Shown here: one piece after another, positions 44,846-54,530 of the stretch
How the letters are laid out: the number at the start of each line of letters is the position of its first letter
How positions within the stretch are numbered: position 1 is the first letter of the stretch
The notes under the pieces: model-generated
Seen by the model: the letters and a program-made list of their open reading frames with translations, nothing else
Told to the model about the DNA's origin: nothing
Databases searched by the model: none
Translations under genes and position numbers: made by a program
Source of the DNA: JAGXLC01 sp964585385
GTDB lineage: Bacteria > Bacteroidota > Bacteroidia > Bacteroidales > UBA12077
Assembly: GCA_964585385.1 (NCBI GenBank)
Contig: CAZPDP010000001.1
Span: forward strand, 62,001-126,000
Length of the DNA stretch: 64,000 nt
Direction of reading: 5' to 3'

Positions 44846-45814
44846 CTACTTGTTTCTCCCTTTCCCGGAATCAGTAATTTCTAATAAATCAAGAGGATAG
44901 GGAGATAAAAACGATTGGTTAATGAGATATTCCACATCAAAACGTATTGCCCAGGATTGCAGCAACCTTATTAATACACTGAGTGGTATTCTTTCATCTC
45001 TGTATTCTTCAATAGAGTTAATGAAAAATTGTTTTTCATCTGTTTTCAGGTTGTCGGACACAAAGCCGAAAGCATGCTGCATCACATTGATCCAGGAGGT
45101 GTATTTAGGTTCGTCCTTTAGCAGTCTAAGCATGGTATTTTCATAGTCGGAAAAGACTTCAGAGACTTCTTTCTTTTCATGGTTTGCAGTAATGTTTCCA
45201 AGTTTTTTCATAGTTTTCTGGTTATGAGCCATAAAAAGGAATTTGTTGCGGCTGTGGAAATCCACTAAATTTTTCATAGCAGGTTTTTCTTTTATCTCCC
45301 TGAAACCAGCAATAGTGTATACTTTTATCAGAAAGTGCTCCCGGATAAGAAAATTACGTAGTCTGCCTTCATCTTCTATCGGATAATCCTTAAAGGTGTT
45401 CAGGATAGCACCGCCGAACATACCACTTTCCCTTACCGCATTTACTTTATCTTCAAAACTTTGGTATGTTTTTACACCTTTTAATCCACAGGAAGGAGAA
45501 CGGTGTTTCAGAATGAACCCGTCAACAGTTTCCAGTTTTTTGAAGAAGTTTTCAATGAAAGCGTTCATTTCTCCGGTAACATCTTTTCCCGTAGCAGGTT
45601 GGTAAAGATGTTTCTTGTCGTTATGAAGCACCAGTCTGACCGGATTACGGGGAATTCCCAGCCCAATCTCTTTCTCAGGGCAAACTGTAATAAAATTAAA
45701 ATGTTTCTGAAAGTTTTGAATGGTTGAATTATTGATTACAGAACCGTCGTAGCGGCATTTTTCAAATCCTAAGCATCTGCTTATCAATATTATGGGTTTT
45801 GGAAAATCTTTCAT
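44846..45814 (-). CDS. DUF523-DUF1722 two-domain protein (YbgA-like)
   Basis: 322 residues. The N-terminal DUF523 half (about 1-150) has conserved cysteines in SRCLGFEKCRYDG, CPEKEIGLGIPR and HRSPSCGLKG. The C-terminal DUF1722 half (about 180-310) contains LMAHNQKTMKKLG and PLSVLIRLLQSW. Stand-alone DUF523 proteins include the Fe-S 2-thiouracil desulfidase TudS, and the three cysteine sites here fit a [4Fe-4S] cluster. The role of the DUF1722 fusion is not established. It is a single gene on the minus strand, upstream of the ClC gene by 73 bp. Confidence 0.8.
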   Translation of the reverse strand: MKDFPKPIILISRCLGFEKCRYDGSVINNSTIQNFQKHFNFITVCPEKEIGLGIPRNPVRLVLHNDKKHLYQPATGKDVTGEMNAFIENFFKKLETVDGFILKHRSPSCGLKGVKTYQSFEDKVNAVRESGMFGGAILNTFKDYPIEDEGRLRNFLIREHFLIKVYTIAGFREIKEKPAMKNLVDFHSRNKFLFMAHNQKTMKKLGNITANHEKKEVSEVFSDYENTMLRLLKDEPKYTSWINVMQHAFGFVSDNLKTDEKQFFINSIEEYRDERIPLSVLIRLLQSWAIRFDVEYLINQSFLSPYPLDLLEITDSGKGRNK

Positions 45815-45885
45815 AGAGTATGTTTTTAGGATAAAATGTTAACCTTGTTCTTACCAAAAATAAAACAATTCGGATACAGAAATAA

Positions 45886-45922
45886 AAAAGCTGCAATTTA
45901 TTTGACCGAAATTGCAGCTTTT
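45886..45922 (-). terminator. Terminator after the aldo/keto reductase gene
   Basis: A perfect 14-bp stem AAAAGCTGCAATTT / AAATTGCAGCTTTT with a 9-nt loop. On the minus strand it is followed by CTTTTTTATT, 24 bp past the stop. Confidence 0.88.
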
Positions 45923-45946
45923 GATATAAAGAGCAAGATTTCTTCC

Positions 45947-46930
45947 TTAACGGGTTGGTGGGGCCATAAATTCAGGGCCGACGGGGTTTTTAATATTATT
46001 ATCGAGAATCTCCTCAATCTTACTCATGCCTTCTTCATCAATTTTCCAGTTAAAAACCTGATCAATGCCTTCTAATTGTTCAGGTTTTCTTAAGCCCCAT
46101 AAGGCAATATCTGCTCCTTTATCCAATACCCATCGTACAGCAAGTTCCCTGACTGTTTTATTGTAATTTTTACGGGCAAATTCATCCAGCTCATTTGCTG
46201 CATTGAGATATTGCTTAAATCTGTCCTCTTGAAATTTTGGGTCCATTTTTCTTAAGTCATCTCCTTTAAATTCCCTGTCGCTGGTCATTTTTCCGGATAA
46301 CAAGCCTCTGCAAAGAGCTCCGTAAGTAAGGCTCTTGATATTATTTTCCCTGCAATAGGGCAGAACGTCTTTTTCAATTTCCCTTTCGAAAAGATTATAA
46401 GGTGGTTCACATACATGAATGGGCGCAGTTTTTCTGAATTCATCCATTTGTTCGGGCGAATAATTACTCACAGCAATGGATCTTATCTTTCCCTGTTCAA
46501 CTAATTTCTGCATCGCATGGGCTGTTTCTTCAAACGGAACCTTTGGATCAGGCCAATGAATCATGTAAACATCAATATAATCGGTTTGTAATCTTTCCAG
46601 GGAATCTTCAATTTCTTTCATAATTCTTTCCCTGGAGGAATTACGAAATGGGGTTTCCTCATTCCATTCAAGGGCCACTTTTGTTACAAGCACTATATCT
46701 TCTCTTTTTCCATGCTCTTGTAAGGCTTTTCCTACTATTTTCTCTGAAGTGCCAAATCCATATACCGGGGCTGTATCAATCAGATTCAGTCCTTTATTAA
46801 AAGCTTCCCTGATGGTTTTTACAGAGGTTGATTCATCAGTACCACCCCACATCCAACCACCAATGGCCCATGTTCCTATTCCAATTCTCGTTACTGGATT
46901 ACTAATTTTATGAAGCTTTATTGTTTCCAT
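45947..46930 (-). CDS. Aldo/keto reductase
   Basis: 327 residues, (beta/alpha)8 barrel oxidoreductase using NADPH. The catalytic tetrad regions are visible: NLIDTAPVYGFGTSE (Asp and Tyr), VLVTKVAL (Lys) and DVYMIHWPDP (His). The cofactor-binding segment near the C-terminus contains ALWGLRKPEQLEGI. The sequence is close to the YajO/IolS-like AKR group. The physiological carbonyl substrate is unknown. It is divergent from the AbgT transporter gene and has its own terminator. Confidence 0.92.
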   Translation of the reverse strand: METIKLHKISNPVTRIGIGTWAIGGWMWGGTDESTSVKTIREAFNKGLNLIDTAPVYGFGTSEKIVGKALQEHGKREDIVLVTKVALEWNEETPFRNSSRERIMKEIEDSLERLQTDYIDVYMIHWPDPKVPFEETAHAMQKLVEQGKIRSIAVSNYSPEQMDEFRKTAPIHVCEPPYNLFEREIEKDVLPYCRENNIKSLTYGALCRGLLSGKMTSDREFKGDDLRKMDPKFQEDRFKQYLNAANELDEFARKNYNKTVRELAVRWVLDKGADIALWGLRKPEQLEGIDQVFNWKIDEEGMSKIEEILDNNIKNPVGPEFMAPPTR

Positions 46931-47068
46931 AATTCTAAAGTTTTTAGGATTTTATACTTCAACAATTTTTATAATGACTTGTTTGTAATTTCAATATGTT
47001 TTATATCAATTAAAAATTCAATATTTTTTATAGTTTTACGCCTCAAATTTTTAAAAAGACCTGAAACT

Positions 47069-48595
47069 ATGCTTAAGAAATTATCCTTTCAGTACCTCTT
47101 TCAGAAGTTTTTAAATGGAGTAGAAAAAGCAGGAAATGCTCTTCCGCACCCAGCTACCTTATTTGCAATATTTGCCATACTGGCTTTGGTTTTGTCAGGT
47201 CTTGGAGATTTATTGGGATGGTCAGCTGTTCATCCTACCACCGATGAAGTCATCAAACCTGTAAATCTTCTGTCAGAAGAAGGAGTGCACAAGATAATTT
47301 TACGCCTTGTTGAAAATTTTACGGGTTTTGCCCCTTTGGGCATTGTGCTGGTGGCCATGTTAGGTATTGGCATTGCTGACAGCAGTGGTTTTATAGGGGC
47401 AGTCATCCGTCTGCTTGTTCTTTCAGCACCTCATAGAATATTGACTTTTATTATTGTTTTGGCAGGTATACTTTCAAACCTGGCAAGCAACGTAGGATAT
47501 GTTCTCCTGGTTCCTTTAGCCGGGGTGATTTTTCAAACTTTGGGGCGACATCCTATTACAGGTATGGCTGCTGCATTTGCAGGTGTGTCCGGTGGGTTTT
47601 CTGCTAATTTGATAATTGGCACCATCGATCCTCTGCTTGCAGGTTTATCGCAGGAAGCAGCAAGAATTGTCGATCCGCAATATACTGTGAATCCAACGGC
47701 CAACTATTATTTCATGGTCGCTTCGACTTTCATAATCGCATTTATTGGTACCTGGGTTACTGAAAAAGTTGTTTCTCCACGACTTGGTGACTATAAAGGA
47801 GATCAAGAAGCAGAAGAACTGAAAAGACTGACCCTGCAGGAAAAGAAAGGAGTCCTGGCAGCTTTTGTTACCTTCCTGGTGTTTACAGGAATAATTCTGT
47901 GGGGGACACTACCAGAAGATGGCGTTTTAAGAGGTCCGGAAGGAGGAATTCTGCATTCTCCCTTACTTGATGGAGTGATAACCTTTATATTTCTGCTTTT
48001 TGGACTTACTGGTCTTGCCTATGGGATTGCAACAAAACAATATAAGAATGATTCCGATGTAATGAAAGGAATGGCTGATAGCATGAAGTCACTCGGAACT
48101 TATATTGTCCTGGTATTTTTTGCTGCCCAGTTTGTGGCTTATTTTAAATGGAGTAACCTCGGAATGATTATTGCCATAAAAGGGGCAAATGCTCTTATGG
48201 CAACCAGTCTGGGTATTATTCCCCTTATGATACTTTTTGTGATATTCGCGGGAGCAATCAATATGGTTATGGGAAGCGCCTCAGCAAAATGGGCTTTGCT
48301 GGCTCCAATCTTTATTCCTATGTTTATGTTTATGGGCTTCTCACCTGAATTGTCCCAGGTGGTTTATCGTATCGGAGATAGTGTAACCAATATAATATCA
48401 CCTATGATGAGCTTTTTTGCCCTGATTATAGCGTTTATTCAGAAATATGACAGTAAAGCTGGTATTGGAACAGTTATTTCTACCATGCTTCCTTATACGA
48501 TTACCTTTTTCCTAGCATGGGTTGTGCTCCTTACTGTCTGGATATTGCTTGGTTTACCATTAGGGCCTGATGCAGGATTGCATTATTCCATGTAA
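47069..48595 (+). CDS. AbgT-family transporter
   Basis: 508 residues from the ATG at 47069. The frame is open back to 46910, but the upstream part is low-complexity and overlaps the divergent gene, so it is excluded. About eleven or twelve membrane segments and two helical hairpins are visible, with family motifs KAGNALPHPATLF, AFAGVSGGFSANLIIG and GSASAKWALLAPIFIPMF. Members move p-aminobenzoyl-glutamate inward or export sulfonamides. Folate salvage or antimetabolite efflux are both possible here. Confidence 0.9.
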   Translation: MLKKLSFQYLFQKFLNGVEKAGNALPHPATLFAIFAILALVLSGLGDLLGWSAVHPTTDEVIKPVNLLSEEGVHKIILRLVENFTGFAPLGIVLVAMLGIGIADSSGFIGAVIRLLVLSAPHRILTFIIVLAGILSNLASNVGYVLLVPLAGVIFQTLGRHPITGMAAAFAGVSGGFSANLIIGTIDPLLAGLSQEAARIVDPQYTVNPTANYYFMVASTFIIAFIGTWVTEKVVSPRLGDYKGDQEAEELKRLTLQEKKGVLAAFVTFLVFTGIILWGTLPEDGVLRGPEGGILHSPLLDGVITFIFLLFGLTGLAYGIATKQYKNDSDVMKGMADSMKSLGTYIVLVFFAAQFVAYFKWSNLGMIIAIKGANALMATSLGIIPLMILFVIFAGAINMVMGSASAKWALLAPIFIPMFMFMGFSPELSQVVYRIGDSVTNIISPMMSFFALIIAFIQKYDSKAGIGTVISTMLPYTITFFLAWVVLLTVWILLGLPLGPDAGLHYSM

Positions 48596-48686
48596 ATCCG
48601 GATTGGATTTTTTCTGCTGAATAATATTGTGCAGGGTAAAACATACTTTTGTTAAGCATTTCCTTTTTCTTATTTTTATGAGGATT

Positions 48687-48703
48687 ATTTAACCCGAATA
48701 ATT
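48687..48703. repeat. 17-bp extragenic repeat, copy 2 (inverted)
   Basis: Reads ATTTAACCCGAATAATT, the exact complement of the copy at 5422-5438. It is 25 bp before the serine hydrolase start and may overlap its promoter region. Confidence 0.7.
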
Positions 48704-48728
48704 CAAGAATTTAAACAGTTTTTATAAA

Positions 48729-50243
48729 ATGAAAAAGTTTTTTCTGAGTATCCTGATAATCTTATTGGCTATTCAATTCAATTATTCCCAGGAAAATGAT
48801 TCAAGCCGGAAACAATTAGAAAATCTTGTAAAAGAAGCCTATCAAACATTTCAACCAACCGGACTGGCTGTTGCTGTAATAAAGAACGGGGAAGTACGAT
48901 ATTACACTCATGGAATAAGAAGTTCAGAAACAAATGAACCCGTAACAAAGAAATCCGTATTTAATATAGCTTCCTGTACCAAGGCCTTTACTGCGGTTTC
49001 ATTATCGATCCTTGTGAATGAAGGGAAAGTGTCATGGGATGATAAGGTGAAAGATTATATTCCTGAATTTAATTTGAAAGATCCGTACGTTACAAGAGAA
49101 TTAAATCTCGCGGATATCCTTTCCCATCGTTCAGGATTAACAACTTTTACAGGGGATTTATTATGGTATCATACCGATTACTCAAATGAAGAAGTAATGC
49201 GCAGGATGAGATTTCTGCCCGTTGAAAATGATTTCAGGGAAGACTTTGGTTATCAGAATAATATGTATATGTTAGCGGGTGAAATTATTGAAAAGGTTAC
49301 TGGCAAGACATGGGCGGAATTTGTAAAAGAACGAATTCTTAAACCATTAGAGATGAAGAATACAACTCCGTCCAATGATGAAATTACACCAGATATCGAA
49401 GTTGCCTACCCTCATCTGAATGGTGATCAGGTTAGTCTTTACGATTTCACCGCCACCAAACCTGCCGCATCCATTCACTCCAGTGTGGAAGATCTTTCTC
49501 TTTGGGTACAAATGCTTCTTAATAAAGGAAATTATGGAGGTAAGGAAATTATAGAAGAAGCTGCTATTGATGACTGTTTTAAGCCCCAGACTTTGCTGAA
49601 TGTTTCTAAACAACAAAAAGAACAAGGTATTCATTTCAGGGGATATGGGTTCGGCTGGTCAATGTATGATTACCACAGCGCAAAGATAATTGAACATAAT
49701 GGTGGTATGCCCGGATATATTAGTAAGATTACCTTAATTCCTGAAGAAAATCTTGGTTTTGTGATTTTGAACAATGGCTTTGAAGTTTTTGTGCATAATG
49801 CTTTGAAACAGGAAATAATTGATTTTTACCTAAATGAAACGGACAGAGACTGGATCGAGAAATTTGCAAAAGAGAAAGAAAATTATATTGAAAAAAAGAA
49901 AGAAAAGGATACAAAGCGTATAAACAGCCGTGTGGAGAATACATCACCTGCTCTATCTTTAAATAAATATACCGGAGAGTATAAAGATAAAATGTATGGA
50001 AATGCAAAAATCCAAAAGATTGGGGAAGAAATCAGTCTGACTCTTGAACCTGCCGGCGAGATATTTACAAGCCCCATGTCACATTGGCATTACGATACAT
50101 TCCGTATCGATTTTAAAGATCCATTTTTACCTTTTGGTCTGGTAACTTTTGACTTTGATTCAGATGGCAACGTGGTTGGTTTCAAAATTGATCTCCCTAT
50201 TAATGACTTTCACTTTAACAATTTGTACTTTAAAAAGCTTTAA
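48729..50243 (+). CDS. Exported beta-lactamase-fold serine hydrolase
   Basis: 504 residues: a signal peptide (cleavage near NYSQE, about residue 20), then a class C beta-lactamase/AmpH-like domain with SCTK (S82, K85), YQN (Y175) and the HNG triad (H323). A C-terminal beta domain (about 405-504, DUF3471-like) follows. Relatives include peptidoglycan DD-peptidases, D-aminopeptidases and esterases; the true substrate is unclear. All three catalytic motifs are intact. It is likely periplasmic. Confidence 0.88.
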   Translation: MKKFFLSILIILLAIQFNYSQENDSSRKQLENLVKEAYQTFQPTGLAVAVIKNGEVRYYTHGIRSSETNEPVTKKSVFNIASCTKAFTAVSLSILVNEGKVSWDDKVKDYIPEFNLKDPYVTRELNLADILSHRSGLTTFTGDLLWYHTDYSNEEVMRRMRFLPVENDFREDFGYQNNMYMLAGEIIEKVTGKTWAEFVKERILKPLEMKNTTPSNDEITPDIEVAYPHLNGDQVSLYDFTATKPAASIHSSVEDLSLWVQMLLNKGNYGGKEIIEEAAIDDCFKPQTLLNVSKQQKEQGIHFRGYGFGWSMYDYHSAKIIEHNGGMPGYISKITLIPEENLGFVILNNGFEVFVHNALKQEIIDFYLNETDRDWIEKFAKEKENYIEKKKEKDTKRINSRVENTSPALSLNKYTGEYKDKMYGNAKIQKIGEEISLTLEPAGEIFTSPMSHWHYDTFRIDFKDPFLPFGLVTFDFDSDGNVVGFKIDLPINDFHFNNLYFKKL

Positions 50244-50364
50244 TTGAAAAAACGTATGTAAATTAGTATATTTACAAAAGTTATGTCTGTTTAATAAAAA
50301 TCAGGAGCAAGGCTCTGAAAAACCTTTAAAATAGCTTTTTATACTAACCCTAAAAACATATTTT

Positions 50365-50523
50365 ATGAAGAAGTACAAATGCAGAGTATGTGGTCATGTT
50401 TACGATCCGAAAGAAGGGGATCCCAAAGGAGGAATCAAACCCGGAACAGCTTTTGAAGATATACCGGATGACTGGAAATGTCCGGTTTGTGGTGTGGAAA
50501 AAGGAGAATACGAACCTATATAG
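50365..50523 (+). CDS. Rubredoxin
   Basis: A 52-residue protein, below common ORF cut-offs but unmistakable. Two CxxCG knuckles, C6-RV-C9-G and C39-PV-C42-G, bind one iron. The segments HVYDPKEGDPKGGIKPGTAF and DDWKCPVCG are classical. It is a one-electron carrier often serving oxygen/peroxide detoxification (rubrerythrin, flavodiiron proteins) in anaerobes. No partner gene is adjacent. It follows the serine hydrolase by 121 bp and precedes the inverted-repeat element at 50537. Confidence 0.96.
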   Translation: MKKYKCRVCGHVYDPKEGDPKGGIKPGTAFEDIPDDWKCPVCGVEKGEYEPI

Positions 50524-50536
50524 TCTAAATAATCAG

Positions 50537-50682
50537 AAAAGAGGCTGTCTAAAAAGTTCTTGAAAATCAGACTTTGTTTCTCACTCTGAAAGAAAGATTA
50601 ATTTTCAGCGACTTTATCCTTTAAAGAAAGGGAGAAAAGTTGTTAAGAATCTTATTTAATGACTTTTTGGACAGCCTCTTTT
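50537..50682. mobile_element. MITE-like element with 21-bp terminal inverted repeats
   Basis: Left end AAAAGAGGCTGTCTAAAAAG (50537 onward) is the inverted complement of the right end CTTTTTGGACAGCCTCTTTT (to 50682), with one mismatch over 21 bp. The 146-bp unit has no ORF. The GAGGCTGTCT end resembles insertion-sequence termini seen in Bacteroidota, so it may be a transposase-mobilised fragment. It could also act as a long RNA hairpin between the convergent rubredoxin and ridA genes. No clear target-site duplication is seen. Confidence 0.5.
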
Positions 50683-50714
50683 TATTGATAGACAACTATA
50701 TCATTCCATCTGAT

Positions 50715-51092
50715 TTATTCTTTCACAGCTATAGTTTCAATCTCGATTTTGGCATTTTTAGGCAAATGGGCTACCTCAAAGGCTGATCGAGCAGGAGGTT
50801 CTTCCTGGTAATATTTGCCGTAGATTACATTTACGACCTGGAAATCTGTGATGTCTTTGAGAAAAATAGTCGACTTTATAACATCCTCATAAGAATACCC
50901 TGCCGCATTCAGTATAGCCCCAATGTTTTTCATTACCTGATCAACCTGGTCTTCTATTCCTTCAGGCATCTCCATTGTATTAGGTACTAAAGGTAACTGC
51001 CCTGATATATAGAGGGTGTTATTTGTCTCAATAGCCTGGCTATAGGGTCCAATTGCTTCCGGGGCATTCGGTGTATGTATAACTTTTTTCAT
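50715..51092 (-). CDS. ridA: RidA-family enamine/imine deaminase
   Basis: 125 residues with the YjgF/YER057c/UK114 signature: APEAIGPYSQAIE, LYISGQLPLVPNT, KSTIFLKDITDFQVVNVIYG and the catalytic arginine region PPARSAFEVAHLPKNAKIEIE. It hydrolyses reactive 2-aminoacrylate and related enamines released by PLP enzymes, protecting aminotransferases. It lies between the MITE-like element and the M13 peptidase gene; a terminator separates it from the latter. Confidence 0.94.
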   Translation of the reverse strand: MKKVIHTPNAPEAIGPYSQAIETNNTLYISGQLPLVPNTMEMPEGIEDQVDQVMKNIGAILNAAGYSYEDVIKSTIFLKDITDFQVVNVIYGKYYQEEPPARSAFEVAHLPKNAKIEIETIAVKE

Positions 51093-51124
51093 TTTTAATT
51101 ATTTTTATGTTTTTTATCAAAAAT

Positions 51125-51156
51125 AAAAAAAACATCTTCAACTCTTGCTGAAGATG
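51125..51156 (-). terminator. Terminator after the M13 peptidase gene
   Basis: An 8-bp stem CATCTTCA / TGAAGATG with an 8-nt loop. On the minus strand it is followed by eight T. It lies 24 bp after the pepO stop. Confidence 0.82.
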
Positions 51157-51180
51157 CTTTTTTATTCAATTTAAATTACC

Positions 51181-53220
51181 TTACCATATTTTTGCCCGTT
51201 TTTCGGGTTGCAGATATAATTCATCTTCTTCAGTTATATCGAATGCTTCATACCATGTTCCCATATTCACTATGGGTCCGTTAACCCGGTGTAAACCTAA
51301 GCTGTGCACATCTTCCTTAGTTCTTCTTTGAATTTCTTCATCTCTTATGTTTTGTGCCCAAACACGAGCCCAGGCAAGGAAGAATCTTTGTTTAGGAGTA
51401 TAACCCTTTATTTTTTCGGGAAGATCTTTGTCTTTTGTTGCATTAAGGAAGGCTGTATATGCGATACTAAGGCCTCCTAAATCGGCTATATTTTCTCCCA
51501 GGGTGAGTTCACCGTCTGCATGAATAGTATCCAGTACAATCTTTTTGTTGTATTGATCAACAAGAACTTTTGTTCTTTCATTAAATTTCTTGCTGTCCTC
51601 TTTTGTCCACCAGTCATTTAAGTTCCCTTCTTTGTCATATAGCCGACCCTGATCATCAAAACCATGGGTCATTTCATGACCTATAACGGCTCCGATAGCC
51701 CCGTAATTTACAGCATCATCACCTTCAAGATAGAAAAACGGAGGTTGAAGAATTCCTGCTGGAAAACAAATTTCATTGAGTGAAGGTGCATAGTATGCGT
51801 TTACAGTCTGAGGAGGAAAGAACCATTCTGTTCGGTCTACAGGTTTACCAATTTTATTCAGCTGGTATTCCTTATTGAATTTACGGGCAGCCAGGACGTT
51901 ATCAATGTATGATTTTTTACCAATCTGAAGATCGGAGTAGTCTCTCCATTTGTCAGGATAGCCGATTTTTTTGTTGATTATTTTCAGCTTTTCATGTGCT
52001 TTTTCTTTTGTTTCATCGCTCATCCATTCCAATTCATCTATCCTCTGTCCGAAAGCTGTTCTTAAATTTTCAACGAGTATTTCCATGCGTTCTTTGGCTT
52101 CAGGCGGGAAGTGTTTTTCCACGAATTTTTTCCCGATAGCCTGTCCAAGTGCATAATTTGTAACATCCAGCACTCTTCTCCATCGCTCCATCATTTGCTC
52201 TTTTCCCTGCATTGATTTTCCATAAAAATCAAAATGGGCCTGAACAAAATCGTCTGAAAGAAAATTTGCGCTGCTATTCAGAACATTCCATTTGAAATAT
52301 GTTTTCCATTCATTCACCGGAACATCAAAAGCCATCTTATTCATCTCATGAAAAAATTCCGGTTGCCTTACATTTAATTCTTCTGGTGGGTTAATTTCTA
52401 AACCCTCAAAATAAGCAACCCAATCAAAGTTTGGGTAGCTCTTCTTTATTTCATTAAGCTGCTTTTTGTTATATGTTTTATGCGGATTTCGTCTTTCAAG
52501 CCTTGTCATAGAAGCTTCTGCGAGCCTGGTCTCAATTTTCATGATGGTTGCAGGGGCTTCTTGAGTTTCTTCTTTTGAGCTTCCTGCCAGCTCAAAAATT
52601 TCTAAAATATAATCCTTGTAAGCGTCACGGATTTCTCTTGATCGCTTGTCGTCGTTTACGTAGTAATCCCGATCGGATAAACCCAATCCCCCCTGGCTTA
52701 ACTGGGCAATTACCATATCGCTGTTCTTTGCATCAGCACTGGCTGATAATCTGAACAATGAACCTATTCCATACTGGTGCAGATGGGTGATTTGATTTTG
52801 AACTTCCTCAGTTGTCTTGATTGATTCAATTCTCTGAAGTTCTGGTTTGATAGGATTTATTCCTTCTTTATTAATTTTCTCCAGGTCCATTCCCAGCATA
52901 TAGAAATCTCCAATTTTCTGCTCTATGCTTCCTTCCTCAAAATCCCCCTGAGCAGACTCTTCCAGTATAGTTTTTACTTTCTTTTTGGTTTCTTTAGCCA
53001 ACAGGTCAAATGAACCAAAGCGGCTTTCGTCTGCTGGTAGTGGATTGGCTTCCATCCAGCCGGCATTAGCAAACTGGTAAAAATCGTTGCCACGTTTCAC
53101 CGAAACATCGATATAATCAACGTTTAAATCTTTTTTTTCGGGAGTTTGTTTTGTACAAGCCCCTACAATAAATGATGCAGACATAATTGCAATTAACAAT
53201 AATTTTAAATTTGTTTTCAT
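51181..53220 (-). CDS. pepO: M13 family zinc metallopeptidase (PepO/neprilysin-like) lipoprotein
   Basis: 679 residues: a lipoprotein signal (SFIVGAC, Cys about 22), a helical N-terminal domain, and a catalytic domain with the zinc motif GHEMTHGFDD (H515, E516, H519) and the third ligand region GENIADLGG. It ends in the hydrophobic terminus KRAKIW, a conserved M13 feature. It cleaves peptides up to about 40 residues in the periplasm or at the surface. Length and motifs are normal. It is flanked on both sides by terminators, so it is monocistronic. Confidence 0.95.
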   Translation of the reverse strand: MKTNLKLLLIAIMSASFIVGACTKQTPEKKDLNVDYIDVSVKRGNDFYQFANAGWMEANPLPADESRFGSFDLLAKETKKKVKTILEESAQGDFEEGSIEQKIGDFYMLGMDLEKINKEGINPIKPELQRIESIKTTEEVQNQITHLHQYGIGSLFRLSASADAKNSDMVIAQLSQGGLGLSDRDYYVNDDKRSREIRDAYKDYILEIFELAGSSKEETQEAPATIMKIETRLAEASMTRLERRNPHKTYNKKQLNEIKKSYPNFDWVAYFEGLEINPPEELNVRQPEFFHEMNKMAFDVPVNEWKTYFKWNVLNSSANFLSDDFVQAHFDFYGKSMQGKEQMMERWRRVLDVTNYALGQAIGKKFVEKHFPPEAKERMEILVENLRTAFGQRIDELEWMSDETKEKAHEKLKIINKKIGYPDKWRDYSDLQIGKKSYIDNVLAARKFNKEYQLNKIGKPVDRTEWFFPPQTVNAYYAPSLNEICFPAGILQPPFFYLEGDDAVNYGAIGAVIGHEMTHGFDDQGRLYDKEGNLNDWWTKEDSKKFNERTKVLVDQYNKKIVLDTIHADGELTLGENIADLGGLSIAYTAFLNATKDKDLPEKIKGYTPKQRFFLAWARVWAQNIRDEEIQRRTKEDVHSLGLHRVNGPIVNMGTWYEAFDITEEDELYLQPEKRAKIW

Positions 53221-53244
53221 CTTGTATACAGGTTTGTTTGGATA

Positions 53245-53279
53245 TAAAAAAGCTGTCTAAAATTGTTTAGACAGCTTTT
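53245..53279 (-). terminator. Terminator after the ornithine aminotransferase gene
   Basis: A perfect 14-bp stem AAAAGCTGTCTAAA / TTTAGACAGCTTTT with a 4-nt loop. The minus-strand transcript ends in a T run, 31 bp after the stop. Confidence 0.9.
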
Positions 53280-53309
53280 CTAATAAACCGTTTAATGGTG
53301 TTTTCAGTT

Positions 53310-54530
53310 TTATTCGAATTCTTTGAATGTTTTCTTTATTTTATCCATTGCATCTCTTAGTTGTTCCTCTGAAATTACCAAAGGAGGAGCAAAACGGATG
53401 ATGTTTCCATGAGTGGGCTTAGCCAGTACTCCGTTATCTTTCATTGTAACACAAACATCCCATGCTGTTTTTCCATCTTTGTTTTTTATTACTACGGCAT
53501 TCAGCAAACCTTTTCCTCTTACTTCTTCAATCATTTCAGAATCGATGCTTTTGAACTCTTCTCTGAATATTTTACCCAGTTTTTCAGCATTTTCAGCAAG
53601 CTTTTCTTCTTTTACTACTTCAAGGGCAGCTATTGCCACTTTAGCAGCAACTGGATTACCACCGAAAGTTGAACCATGTTCACCAGGTTGAATGGTCAAC
53701 ATAACATCATCATCAGCTAATACAGCAGATACAGGATACATACCTCCGGAAATAGCCTTGCCGAGAATCAGGACATCCGGGCGAACACCTTCATGGTCAC
53801 AGGCAAGAATTTTACCGGTTCTGGCAATACCGGTTTGTACTTCATCTGCCATGAACAATACATTATGTTTTTTACAAAGCTCATAGGCCTTTTTCAGATA
53901 ACCCTCGTCCGGAACATTAACACCGGCTTCTCCTTGTATAGGCTCCATAAGAAACCCTGCTACATTTGGATCCTGGAGTTCTTTTTCAAGGGCTTCAATA
54001 TCATTAAAAGGTATAGTAACAAAACCAGGGGTATAAGGACCATAGTCTTTTCTTGCGTCAGGGTCTGTTGACATGGAGACAATAGTAATAGTTCTGCCGT
54101 GGAAATTGTTCTCACAAACAATTATTTTCGCAGCATTTTCTGTAATCCCTTTTCTTTTATAAGCCCATTTACGACACAATTTGATAGCTGTTTCATCAGC
54201 CTCAGCTCCCGTATTCATTGGAAGAACCTTATCGTATCCGAAATATTTGGTTACATACTCTTCATATTCTCCTAAAACACTGTTGAAAAAAGCCCTGGAA
54301 GTTAATGCGAGCTTTTCTGCCTGTTCCTTAAGGGTGTTAACAATTTTTGGGTGACTGTGGCCCTGGTTAACTGCAGAGTAAGCAGATAAAAAATCATAGT
54401 ATTCTTTGCCTTCAACATCCCATACGTGAACTCCTTCACCTTTGTCCAGCACTACCGGGAGTGGATGATAATTGTGAGCACCATATTGTTCCTCTCTTTT
54501 CATGTAGTCATTAGTGGTCATGTTTGCCAT
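53310..54530 (-). CDS. rocD: Ornithine aminotransferase
   Basis: 406 residues, PLP fold type I, class III aminotransferase. Motifs include the N-terminal HNYHPLPVVLDKGEGVHVWD, the NFHGRTI region, the LMEPIQGEAGV block, FMADEVQTGIARTG and the PLP lysine in ILGKAISGGMYPVSAVL. The PVVL-KGEG start and overall length match ornithine aminotransferase better than acetylornithine aminotransferase, though the two are close. It converts ornithine and 2-oxoglutarate to glutamate semialdehyde and glutamate. It is a single-gene unit. Confidence 0.9.
   Translation of the reverse strand: MANMTTNDYMKREEQYGAHNYHPLPVVLDKGEGVHVWDVEGKEYYDFLSAYSAVNQGHSHPKIVNTLKEQAEKLALTSRAFFNSVLGEYEEYVTKYFGYDKVLPMNTGAEADETAIKLCRKWAYKRKGITENAAKIIVCENNFHGRTITIVSMSTDPDARKDYGPYTPGFVTIPFNDIEALEKELQDPNVAGFLMEPIQGEAGVNVPDEGYLKKAYELCKKHNVLFMADEVQTGIARTGKILACDHEGVRPDVLILGKAISGGMYPVSAVLADDDVMLTIQPGEHGSTFGGNPVAAKVAIAALEVVKEEKLAENAEKLGKIFREEFKSIDSEMIEEVRGKGLLNAVVIKNKDGKTAWDVCVTMKDNGVLAKPTHGNIIRFAPPLVISEEQLRDAMDKIKKTFKEFE

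Noticed and set aside
46910..47068. N-terminal extension of the AbgT transporter
   Set aside because: The extension is Phe/Ile/Asn-rich, overlaps the divergent aldo/keto reductase start and precedes a normal family N-terminus at 47069.
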